NCBI GenBank assembly: GCA_050184295.1
Contig: JBFXAM010000137.1
Location: 1-11,790 of the forward strand
DNA length: 11,790 nt
Source: JBFXAM01 sp050184295
GTDB lineage: Bacteria > Planctomycetota > Phycisphaerae > UBA1845 > Fen-1342
Direction of reading: 5' to 3'
The notes beneath the pieces are model-generated. The model was not told the DNA's origin and did no database searches. It saw only the letters and a list, made by a program, of their open reading frames with translations. Below, piece by piece: positions 1 through 6,181 of this stretch; position 1 is the first letter of the stretch; every line of letters begins with the position of its first letter. Made by a program: the position numbers and the translations under genes.

Positions 1-839
1 GCGATGATCGTCTGCGACCCGCCGTGCTCGAGGTTGCGGGCGGAGCCGAAGATCTGCTTGGGCTCCTGGAGCGCGCGGATGTCGAGCCCGCCGGTCATCG
101 TGCGTCCGCTGCTGCCGACGAAGCTGTTGAACGCCCGCGCCAGTCGCGTGATCGAGTCGAGCAGAATCACGATGTGCTTGCCCGCCTCGACCAGCCGCCG
201 GGCCCGCTCGTTCACGAGCCGCGCCAGGCGGATGTGCGAATTCACGTCGCGGTCGTTGCTCGAAGCGATCACCTCGCCGTGCACGTTGCGGCGCATCTCG
301 GTGACTTCCTCGGGCCGCTCGTCGATCAGCAGCACGATCATGTACACGTCCGGGTGATTGGTCGCGATGCCGTGCGCCATCTGTTGAAGCAGCACGGTTT
401 TTCCGGTGCGCGGCGGCGCGACGATCAGCCCGCGCTGGCCGAAGCCGATCGGCGTGAACAGGTCGACCACGCGCATCGAGAGCGGGCCGCCGGGCGTGTC
501 AAAGCGCACCGCGTCGTGCGGGTCGATCGCGGTGGTATCCGCCAGCGGCGGGGGCGCCGTCCATTGGGCCGCCGGCACGCCTTCGATCGTGTCGATCCGC
601 GCCAGCCGCACGTTGCGGCTGCCCTTCTGCGGCGGGGCGGTCGCGCCCGCAAGCGTCTCGCCGCCGCGGAGTCCGAGCTTGCGGATCGCTTCGGCCGCGA
701 CGAATGGGTCGTCGGGCTTGGCCAGATAATTTCGTTTTGCGTCGCGAAGAAAGCCGGCGCCCTGTTCATTGAGTTCGAGGACGCCCGTGACGGCGCCATT
801 GTTGCGCGCCGGGACTTCCCTGTGTTGTTGTACGGCCAT
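1..839 (-). CDS. rho: Transcription termination factor Rho (partial, C-terminus beyond window)
   Basis: Rho is a hexameric RNA-dependent ATPase/translocase that releases nascent RNA from RNA polymerase. About 279 codons are visible. Residues 17-33 (GVLELNEQGAGFLRD) match the OB-fold primary RNA-binding domain; the family's Rho_N helical domain is absent. The motor follows: GLIVAPPRTGKT with Walker A lysine K147, then LLIDERPEEVTEM with the catalytic-glutamate region, then Walker B in VILLDSITRLARAFN (D228). The visible part ends at EPKQIFGSARNLEHGGSQTIIA, so roughly 120-140 C-terminal residues are missing, including the R-loop and arginine finger. The ATG at 839 is chosen because the conserved fold begins about 15 residues later. 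The frame stays open upstream and a GTG at 938 would add 33 residues; neither start has a strong Shine-Dalgarno. The gene is divergent from the secreted protein gene at 1379. Identification is secure; only the start is uncertain. Confidence 0.96.
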   Translation of the reverse strand, partial: MAVQQHREVPARNNGAVTGVLELNEQGAGFLRDAKRNYLAKPDDPFVAAEAIRKLGLRGGETLAGATAPPQKGSRNVRLARIDTIEGVPAAQWTAPPPLADTTAIDPHDAVRFDTPGGPLSMRVVDLFTPIGFGQRGLIVAPPRTGKTVLLQQMAHGIATNHPDVYMIVLLIDERPEEVTEMRRNVHGEVIASSNDRDVNSHIRLARLVNERARRLVEAGKHIVILLDSITRLARAFNSFVGSSGRTMTGGLDIRALQEPKQIFGSARNLEHGGSQTII

Positions 840-1078
840 GCGTGTGTTGCTCTCGGAAGAGAATCCGGCTGTCGCGACGCGTCCATGCCGTGCGAGTCGC
901 CGGGAAGTCGTGAATCGCTTGCGGAACAGGTCGCTCACGACGCAAGCGGCGTCGTGCGAAACCGGCGCGCCGAAGACCGGAAGCGGCCAGGAGCCCCGCT
1001 GGTGCGCTACTGCTCGAATCCCCGGGAGGGCTAGTCCGCCACTCGGCGGCAGCGCGAGACCATGAGCGATTACGAGGG

Positions 1079-1108
1079 ATTCTAGCGTCGCGCCCCCGGT
1101 GCGGGCAA
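1079..1108 (-). promoter_or_regulatory. Probable rho promoter
   Basis: On the minus strand a TTGCCC -35 (1103-1108) is followed after 18 bp by a TAGAAT -10 (1079-1084). The nuoF promoter has nearly the same layout (TTGCCG, 18 bp, TACAAT). Transcription would begin near 1072 and give an untranslated leader of about 230 nt before the ATG at 839. Long leaders fit the autoregulation known for rho in other bacteria, but regulation here is inference. Confidence 0.55.
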
Positions 1109-1363
1109 GGCGTCCTGCGCCCCGGTTTTTTTCCGCCGGTCATCCGCACGCCGCGTACGCGTCGCGCGCCGTGCGCGGCGCCGGCCCCGCGCGCCGCTCG
1201 GGACGCGCGCTGCAATAGCCCGCGCGACCGGCAACATTTTCACCGTGACGGCCTTGCCGACCCCGTTCCGTCTCCATCCGACCGCACGTACGAGCCGGCC
1301 GTTCGAGCCCGGCGGCTCCACGCGGCGTGTTGTGCGCCGCGCGAACGACCTGCGTGCCCATCC

Positions 1364-1371
1364 AAGGGAGG
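1364..1371 (+). promoter_or_regulatory. Strong ribosome binding site for the gene at 1379
   Basis: AAGGGAGG lies 7 nt before the ATG at 1379 and fixes that start. It also places the signal peptide correctly at the N-terminus. Confidence 0.85.
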
Positions 1372-1378
1372 TCCGCAC

Positions 1379-3700
1379 ATGAAAACGATCGCACGCCGCC
1401 GGGCCGCGTTCTCGCCGCACTCCACGTTGTGTCCGGCGCGCGCCGCGGCTTTGCTCGGGGCGCTGGCGGTGCTCGTCGTCGCACCGGCCGGCGCACGCAC
1501 CTGGGTGTCGATGGACGGGCCCACCGGCGGCCATGTGCTGGCTGTCGACGTCGCGGGGCCGGTCGGCGTTGCCGCCACCTTCAGCGGTCTCTATCGGTCG
1601 AGCGACGGCGGCCGCTCCTGGACCGGCCCCATCGCGCCCGACGGGCAGCGGCTGTTCGTGTGGGTTGCGGCCACGCCGTTCGCGTCCTTTGCGCGGGCGG
1701 GCGCTGGCGGAACCTATCGCTCGCGGGATGGCGGCGTGTCATGGCAACCCTTCGATCCGCCCGGCGGCGCTCGCTTCGCCGAACTGACGTTCGACTCCGG
1801 CCGCATCTACGCGCGGACGACGACCGAGCCCTTCGGCCTCGGCGTGATCCTCGTTTCCGGCGACGCCGGCGACTCCTGGAGCGAGTTGCCACTCGCGGAC
1901 GTGGCCGAATTTTCGGCGCGCGGCGAAGAGCTGCTCGCACACACCGATCTCGTCAGCGACGGCGGATTCTCCCACGAGCTGAGCGTGTTTCGCTCGACCG
2001 ACGCCGGCGAAAGCTGGACGCTGATCGGCGGCGGGCCGGACAGCCTGAATGGCCGGCCGGGGCCTTCCACGTCATTCGTCGCGCCCGCTGCCCCGGTCGG
2101 CCGACTCGGCGCTCGCCTGGTCAGCGGGCAGTTCTACTCGGATGACGATGGGCAGTCATGGACCGAGTTCGACATCACGGCGCACACCGGCTACCTGTGG
2201 AGCTGGTCGTGGCGTATTCTCGACGATGTCGCGTATGTGTTCGGCTATCGCTCGGACCCCGGCGACGTGCAGCCGACCGACGGCTATTACGTCTACACGT
2301 CCACCACCCTCGAGTCCTTCACCCAGCACGACACCGACGACCTGCCGGCGTCGGCGATCACCTTCACCCCCTGGGTCGGCGACGGCGGCAGCGTGCTGCT
2401 CGCAGGGAGCTGGGGCATCCGACGCTCCGACGACCACGCCGCGAGCTGGCAGCGCTCCGATCGCGGCGTCGCGCTGGCGGAGATTCGCGCGCTGCTCAGC
2501 ACGTCCGCCGGGCTGATCGCGAACCCGGCCGGCACGAATCAGCTCTGGACCCTCACCGCGCCCGGACAGCCGTGGCTGTTCGACCACATCTTTGACAACG
2601 GCGACTTCGGCGGCGACGTCCGCACGCTCTTTCAACCGGCGGGCGCACCCGACACCTTCTTCGCCGGACACGAGTTCGACGGAATCACGGTCACGCGCAA
2701 CGGCGGCGATACCTGGGAATTTGCCCGCAACGGAGTGCCCTCGTACGTCGGGCTGGCTGGCGGCGCGTTTCGGCCGATCCCCGCGATCGTCGAGAAGCCG
2801 GGGCTCCTGTTCGCGGCAACCGGAATCAGCGACGAATCGATTTGCGACGGCCGACCGCTCAGCTCGCAGACCACCGGCGCCGGCATCCTGCGCAGCGCCG
2901 ACGGCGGCGCCTCGTGGCAGCAGTTCACCAGCGGACTGCCTACCCGCGGCATCGGGTGTTTCCTTCAGCCGCTCTTTGACGCCACCACCGCGCTCGCGGT
3001 GCGCGGCGACGTCGTCCTCGCGGGGTTCCTCTCGACCGGCGTCTTCCGCTCCACCAACAGCGGAGTCTCGTGGCAGGGTGCGAGCATCGGCTTGCCGCGC
3101 GCCGGCGATGCGGTCGTGCCGATCACCGCGATGCTGACCGTCGGCGAGAGCGTGTACCTCGCCACCGACGCGAGCGGAATAGCGCTGCCGAGCGTCTATC
3201 GGTCGCTCGACGGCGGGCTGAGCTGGAGCGACGTCGGATTCGGCCTGCCGGCCATTGGCATCGCTTGTCTGGCGCTCCACGACGGCGCGGTGCACGCCGG
3301 CACCGGCGGATTCCTGCCCGCGGCGCCGTCGGACGACCCGCTCCGCGGCGTGTACCGCTTCGACGAAGCCGAGGCGCGCTGGGATCGCGTTGGCGACAAC
3401 CTGCCCGGCGTTCACGTCGTGTCGCTGGCGTCGCGCGACGGCGTGCTTTACGCGGGCACCGCGGGGCGCTCGGTGTGGGCGCTGGGCGCCGACCCGCTGC
3501 GGGCCGACGCGAACTGCGATGGCGTGGTGAACAACTTCGACATCGACGCCTTTGTGCTCGCGCTCGCCGACCCGACCGCGTACGCCCAGCAGTTCCCGCT
3601 CTGTCCCGCGGAGAACGCCGACGCCAACGCCGACGGCGTCGTCAACAACTTCGACATCGATGCGTTCGTCGCGTGCGTCGCGGCCGGCGGGTGCCCATAG
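1379..3700 (+). CDS. Secreted Asp-box (BNR-like) repeat protein with C-terminal dockerin-like pair
   Basis: This 773-residue protein is probably exported. Residues 1-39 form a signal peptide: arginine-rich start, hydrophobic AALLGALAVLVV, then an AGA cleavage site before R40. The body has about ten Asp-box motifs (S-x-D-x-G-x-S/T-W), near residues 73-81 (RSSDGGRSW), 114, 160, 206, 253, 351, 439, 506, 558 and 608. These mark blades of a sialidase/sortilin-type beta-propeller. No sialidase catalytic arginine triad could be assigned, so an enzymatic role is not claimed. The C-terminus carries two EF-hand-like loops: D710, N712, D714, N718, D721, and D748-D759 with the same spacing. Both share DGVVNNFDIDAFV and resemble planctomycete dockerin-like tails that may bind calcium or anchor the protein. 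The gene stands alone between divergent rho and a convergent enzyme gene. The fold is well supported; the biological role is unknown. Confidence 0.85.
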   Translation: MKTIARRRAAFSPHSTLCPARAAALLGALAVLVVAPAGARTWVSMDGPTGGHVLAVDVAGPVGVAATFSGLYRSSDGGRSWTGPIAPDGQRLFVWVAATPFASFARAGAGGTYRSRDGGVSWQPFDPPGGARFAELTFDSGRIYARTTTEPFGLGVILVSGDAGDSWSELPLADVAEFSARGEELLAHTDLVSDGGFSHELSVFRSTDAGESWTLIGGGPDSLNGRPGPSTSFVAPAAPVGRLGARLVSGQFYSDDDGQSWTEFDITAHTGYLWSWSWRILDDVAYVFGYRSDPGDVQPTDGYYVYTSTTLESFTQHDTDDLPASAITFTPWVGDGGSVLLAGSWGIRRSDDHAASWQRSDRGVALAEIRALLSTSAGLIANPAGTNQLWTLTAPGQPWLFDHIFDNGDFGGDVRTLFQPAGAPDTFFAGHEFDGITVTRNGGDTWEFARNGVPSYVGLAGGAFRPIPAIVEKPGLLFAATGISDESICDGRPLSSQTTGAGILRSADGGASWQQFTSGLPTRGIGCFLQPLFDATTALAVRGDVVLAGFLSTGVFRSTNSGVSWQGASIGLPRAGDAVVPITAMLTVGESVYLATDASGIALPSVYRSLDGGLSWSDVGFGLPAIGIACLALHDGAVHAGTGGFLPAAPSDDPLRGVYRFDEAEARWDRVGDNLPGVHVVSLASRDGVLYAGTAGRSVWALGADPLRADANCDGVVNNFDIDAFVLALADPTAYAQQFPLCPAENADANADGVVNNFDIDAFVACVAAGGCP

Positions 3701-3718
3701 GGGCGGATGCTCGATTCA

Positions 3719-3767
3719 GAATGCAGAATGCAGAGCGCGCGTGGGTGCCGCCTTGCATTCTGCATTC
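3719..3767. terminator. Perfect 14-bp inverted repeat between convergent genes
   Basis: GAATGCAGAATGCA (3719-3732) is repeated as its exact reverse complement at 3754-3767, around a 21-nt loop. Each arm is itself two tandem GAATGCA/TGCATTC heptamers. It lies 18 bp after the stop of the plus-strand gene and 17 bp beyond the stop of the minus-strand enzyme. A shared bidirectional transcript end is therefore likely by position. There is no long T tract on either side, so it may protect 3' ends or be a dispersed repeat rather than a classical intrinsic terminator. Confidence 0.55.
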
Positions 3768-3784
3768 ATTTCTTGCTTCATGCT

Positions 3785-4630
3785 TCATTCGACGGTGATG
3801 GCGCGGTTGCGGATCGTCCCGATGCCGGCGATCTCCACTTCAATCGTGTCGCCGGACTTGAGAAACACGGGCGGCTTGCGGCCCATGCCGACCCCCTCGG
3901 GCGTTCCGGTCAGGATCAATGTGCCCGGCAGCAGCGTGAACTGGTGCGACAGGTAGCTCACCAGCTTCGCGCACGAGTGAATCATGAACCCGGTGTTCGA
4001 GTTCTGCATCACCTGCCCGTTCAGCCGGCTCAGCACCACGCACTGATCGGGATTGAAACGCGGATCATGCTCCGGCATCGTGCCCGTGTCGTTCCGCGCG
4101 CCGGTCGTGAATGCACGCTCAGTGACGATCCACGGACCGAGCGGACAAAACGTGTCGAACCCCTTCGCCCGCGCCCACTGCTTGTCATTCCGCTGACAGT
4201 CGCGGGCCGACACGTCGTTGGCGCAGGTGTAGCCGAACACGTAAGTTCGTGCGTCGGCCTCGCCGACGCGTCGCGCTGTGCGGCCGATCACGATCGCCAG
4301 CTCGGCCTCGTAGTCGACCTCGCCCGGCGCGCTCGCCGGCAGCACGATCGGTTCGTCCGGGCCGATCACACTGGTCGTCGGCTTCATGAAGATCAGCGGC
4401 TGCTCGGGCGCGACGTTTCCCAGCTCCTCGGCATGGGCCCGGTAGTTGCGGCCGATCGCAAAGATGTTCGGCGGCGTGATTGGCGCGAGCAGGCGCGTAA
4501 TCGCGAGCGCCCGATCCGCGAAGCGGTGATCGCCGAAGAGATCGCCTTCGAGCGGATGGGCTGAGCGGTCGTCGACCATGCGGCCGGCGTACACGCGTCC
4601 GTCGGCGGATTCGAAGCGGCAGATTCTCAT
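3785..4630 (-). CDS. Fumarylacetoacetate hydrolase-family protein
   Basis: This 281-residue enzyme belongs to the FAH superfamily. Its members cleave or decarboxylate acylpyruvates and related 2-keto acids, or isomerise them, using a divalent metal (for example in aromatic compound degradation). The fingerprint is clear: FAIGRNYRAHAEE at 57-69, metal-binding glutamates E108 and E110 in GEVDYEAELAIVIG, and the third metal ligand D139 in YTCANDVSARD. KGFDTFCPLGPW at 156-167 and LTGTPEGVGMG at 240-250 complete it. The segment at about 172-197 (acidic, with DTGTMPEHD) is somewhat long compared with small members such as YcgM. Substrate cannot be decided from sequence; no other catabolic gene is adjacent. 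No Shine-Dalgarno precedes the ATG, and a -10-like TACCAT ends 7 nt before it, so the transcript may be leaderless. It lies 69 bp downstream of the gene ending at 4700, on the same strand. Confidence 0.9.
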   Translation of the reverse strand: MRICRFESADGRVYAGRMVDDRSAHPLEGDLFGDHRFADRALAITRLLAPITPPNIFAIGRNYRAHAEELGNVAPEQPLIFMKPTTSVIGPDEPIVLPASAPGEVDYEAELAIVIGRTARRVGEADARTYVFGYTCANDVSARDCQRNDKQWARAKGFDTFCPLGPWIVTERAFTTGARNDTGTMPEHDPRFNPDQCVVLSRLNGQVMQNSNTGFMIHSCAKLVSYLSHQFTLLPGTLILTGTPEGVGMGRKPPVFLKSGDTIEVEIAGIGTIRNRAITVE

Positions 4631-4637
4631 GCGACGA

Positions 4638-4668
4638 ATGGTAGCGGAGAAGCCGGCGCGGCGGGCAG
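4638..4668 (-). promoter_or_regulatory. Possible promoter for the FAH-family gene (leaderless arrangement)
   Basis: On the minus strand TACCAT (4638-4643) is preceded by CTGCCC (4663-4668) at 19 bp. The -10 ends 7 nt before the ATG at 4630, so initiation would fall on or next to the start codon. The elements are imperfect; the call rests on position plus the absence of a ribosome binding site. Confidence 0.3.
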
Positions 4669-4699
4669 GCCATGATGCACGCAGCGCGCTCGGTTTGAG

Positions 4700-5632
4700 T
4701 CAGGCCTCTTCGCGGGCGATGCGGGCGGCGTCGACCCACAGTTCGTCGCTCAAGCGCACGATGTCCACCACCGTCCAGATCGTCAATCCCACCGCGACCA
4801 GGTCGCCGATCGGCAGCGGCCCGTCGACCGCGGCCAGCCCCAGCGCCGCCGCTCCGCGCAGCGCGAATCGCACGATTACGGCCTTCCAGAAGTGCCGCCA
4901 GCCGACTGAACGTACGACCGCAACCCCCGCCGCCGCGGTCGCCGCGGTCGCAAACGTCAGCCCCAGCGTTCGTGCCAGGTCGGCCAGCTGCTGGTTGCTC
5001 TGAAACGCGGGTCGAAGATCGATCGGCCGGAACTGACCGCTGTTGCGCTGCTGGTTCATTTGCCGCACGATGTACGCGAGCAGCACGGCCAGCGTCGCGA
5101 GCGCCAGCTCGCCCTCGGCGTCGAGGCACAGCTTGTACACGATCAGCCCCGGCGCCACCCGCCGTACGCGCAGCGTCGCGCGCAGCGCCTGGCCGAGGCC
5201 GGCGACGTTGTGGTCGCGCGGCGTGTAGCGCTCGCCGGCGACATAAGGGAGTTGGTAATACGGGTACACGGCACGGAGCGTGCCGACCTTCTGTACGCCC
5301 GCCGCCATTCCGCTGGTCGAGTCCGGCTTGATTTCATAAAAAGCTTTCTCGTCGGGTTTGTGAACGAGAATGTCGGGCACGAACATCAGGCTCTCGGCCC
5401 GCAGCCGGGCGTAGAAGTCGCGCTGCAACCGCTCGGTGAACTGCGGGTTGTTGCTGGCCAGGAAGTAGAGGTAGGCGGCGGGGTTGTTCTGATCCCAGAA
5501 CACCTGGTTCGACACCCCCACGTATTGGGTGCAAAAGTCGGCAAAAATCAGCGCCTCGGCAACCTGCCCGAAGACCGACGCCTCCTGAGACGAGACACCC
5601 GGGATTTCGCTCGGCGCGATGCAGCCCTGCAT
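4700..5632 (-). CDS. Uncharacterised protein with PD-(D/E)xK nuclease-like motif and hydrophobic C-terminal half
   Basis: I do not recognise a named family for this 310-residue protein. Residues 80-103 contain VPDILVHKPDEKAFYEIKP. D87, E100 and K102 fit the PD-(D/E)xK nuclease signature, with a possible supporting E26 in QVAEALIF and Q114 after the core. The second half has hydrophobic stretches at about 176-190 (LALATLAVLLAYIV), 222-241 and 258-293. The last one contains DGPLPIGDLVAVGLTIWTVVDIV, a turn-and-helix pattern I associate with membrane segments of polymorphic toxin proteins. No signal peptide and no obvious immunity gene is seen. The ATG at 5632 has AGGAG 7 nt upstream and a GATAAT -10 just before that, which rules out an in-frame start 29 codons earlier. 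Nuclease activity is inferred from the motif alone; a non-catalytic membrane protein is also possible. Confidence 0.7.
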   Translation of the reverse strand: MQGCIAPSEIPGVSSQEASVFGQVAEALIFADFCTQYVGVSNQVFWDQNNPAAYLYFLASNNPQFTERLQRDFYARLRAESLMFVPDILVHKPDEKAFYEIKPDSTSGMAAGVQKVGTLRAVYPYYQLPYVAGERYTPRDHNVAGLGQALRATLRVRRVAPGLIVYKLCLDAEGELALATLAVLLAYIVRQMNQQRNSGQFRPIDLRPAFQSNQQLADLARTLGLTFATAATAAAGVAVVRSVGWRHFWKAVIVRFALRGAAALGLAAVDGPLPIGDLVAVGLTIWTVVDIVRLSDELWVDAARIAREEA

Positions 5633-5639
5633 GGTGCGA

Positions 5640-5644
5640 CTCCT
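5640..5644 (-). promoter_or_regulatory. Ribosome binding site fixing the start at 5632
   Basis: AGGAG on the minus strand, 7 nt before the ATG. It decides between this start and an upstream in-frame ATG at 5719. Confidence 0.75.
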
Positions 5645-5660
5645 GGCGACGGCGCGCCGC

Positions 5661-5666
5661 ATTATC
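5661..5666 (-). promoter_or_regulatory. Probable -10 box of the PD-(D/E)xK-like gene
   Basis: GATAAT on the minus strand followed by GCGGCGCGCC. Initiation near 5654 would give a leader of about 22 nt containing the AGGAG site. No good -35 is visible. Confidence 0.45.
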
Positions 5667-5731
5667 CGGGTTTCCGCCCCTGGGGACGAGAGTGAATTCC
5701 GCGCGGCGTCCTCACGCACGGAGAGTCGGAT

Positions 5732-5758
5732 CCCCCACGCCAGGCAGGCGTAGGGGGG
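5732..5758. repeat. GC-rich inverted repeat (hairpin with one bulge)
   Basis: CCCCCACGCC (5732-5741) pairs with GGCGT-A-GGGGG (5747-5757) around a 5-nt AGGCA loop, with one bulged A. It lies between the leftward gene and repeat copy A. The function is unknown; it may be another dispersed repeat, as no T tract follows. Confidence 0.5.
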
Positions 5759-5825
5759 CGCCGTGCGGGACTACGCGCTCCGCCGCCCGGCTCGGCGCAC
5801 CCGCGCCCATGTGCCCCGCTCGATA

Positions 5826-6004
5826 GTGGGTCAGTTTGATCCGGGTGGCGCGGGCGTCTAGGCCGTTCGTGTTCTTCTGGGTGGTCCGGGCGTCTCGCCG
5901 GTTCATGTTCTTCTCGGTGGTGCGGGCGTCTCGCCCGTTCATGCGGCAGACACGCGCGAGACGCCTGTGCCACCCCTTCAAATTCACTTCTTCACGAAAC
6001 GGAC
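5826..6004. repeat. Dispersed palindromic repeat, copy A, with three 36-bp tandem units
   Basis: It shares its outer ends with copy B (9374-9480): GTGGGTCAGTTTGATCC at the left, and CACC-C-TTC-AATTCACT then TTCACGAAAC at the right. Inside, the core GGTGG-x-x-CGGGCGTCT starts at 5844, 5880 and 5916, exactly 36 bp apart. The third unit forms a palindrome with 5952-5974 (19 of 23 positions pair, about 13-nt loop). Minus-strand translation gives NGRDARTT, NRRDARTT and NGLDARAT, peptides I recall from planctomycete intergenic repeats. The copy is degenerate relative to B. It encodes no plausible protein. Confidence 0.8.
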
Positions 6005-6028
6005 GCACGAACCCCCGCTCGCCGCCGA

Positions 6029-6058
6029 TTGCCGCACCGCGCCGCGGAAGTGTACAAT
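6029..6058 (+). promoter_or_regulatory. Probable nuoF promoter
   Basis: TTGCCG (6029-6034), 18-bp spacer, TACAAT (6053-6058), followed by CCCCGCTCG (6060-6068). The -35, spacer and -10 match the rho promoter, and the start-site sequence matches the nuoH promoter. The -10 begins 53 nt after the end of the CGAAAC of repeat copy A. Confidence 0.6.
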
Positions 6059-6181
6059 CCCCCGCTCGCCGGAATCGCCGCGGTCCCGCCGCGCGGAGCA
6101 AAGGCGCCGACCGGCCGAACCGCCGCACGGATCCAGCGCACCGACCGGCGGCATGGACGCGTGAGCAAAGGCCCCAACGCG

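Larger units (their letters stand above)
840..1378. other. Divergent intergenic region between rho and the secreted protein gene
   Basis: This 539-bp gap holds the rho promoter and leader (about 840-1108) and the upstream region of the gene at 1379. Within the leader there is a short perfect hairpin (CCGCC, 4-nt loop, GGCGG; 1037-1050) and a possible 10-codon upstream reading frame on the minus strand (1031-1063). From 1110 to 1360 the sequence is very GC-rich. A run of seven T at 1126-1132 is its only AT-rich tract. I see no convincing RNA gene or protein gene here, and no clear -35/-10 pair for the rightward gene. Confidence 0.5.
5633..6181. other. Divergent intergenic region upstream of nuoF
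   Basis: This 549-bp gap contains, in order: the leftward -10 and RBS of the 5632 gene, a bulged GC hairpin (5732-5758), the dispersed repeat copy A (5826-6004), and the nuoF promoter (6029-6058) with a roughly 115-nt leader. Reading frames through the repeat give only GRDAR-type low-complexity peptides and are not treated as genes. No nuoE is present. Confidence 0.6.

Noticed and set aside
24..1034. Long plus-strand open frame across the first kilobase
   Set aside because: It is the antisense shadow of rho. The minus strand gives a full Rho fingerprint (OB fold, Walker A and B), while this frame yields arginine/alanine-rich low-complexity sequence.
1103..1132. Intrinsic terminator (GC-rich segment followed by seven T)
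   Set aside because: Only a 4-bp stem (GGCG/CGCC) or a broken longer one can be drawn, and both flanking genes point away from this site. The segment is better explained as the rho -35 region.
2156..3415. Long minus-strand open frame inside the secreted protein gene
   Set aside because: GC-rich codon-position shadow. The plus strand has a signal peptide, Asp-boxes and an RBS; this frame has no recognisable motif.
5633..5719. 29-codon N-terminal extension of the PD-(D/E)xK-like protein
   Set aside because: It overlaps the GATAAT box and the AGGAG site that fit the ATG at 5632.
5844..5951. Possible CRISPR array because of 36-bp spaced repeats
   Set aside because: The whole 36-bp unit is repeated, with no unique spacers; only three units and no cas genes. 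It is a tandem dispersed repeat.
6029..6181. Upstream TTG start for nuoF at 6029
   Set aside because: The added residues include the -35, -10 and start-site region and show no NuoF similarity; conserved sequence begins after 6182.
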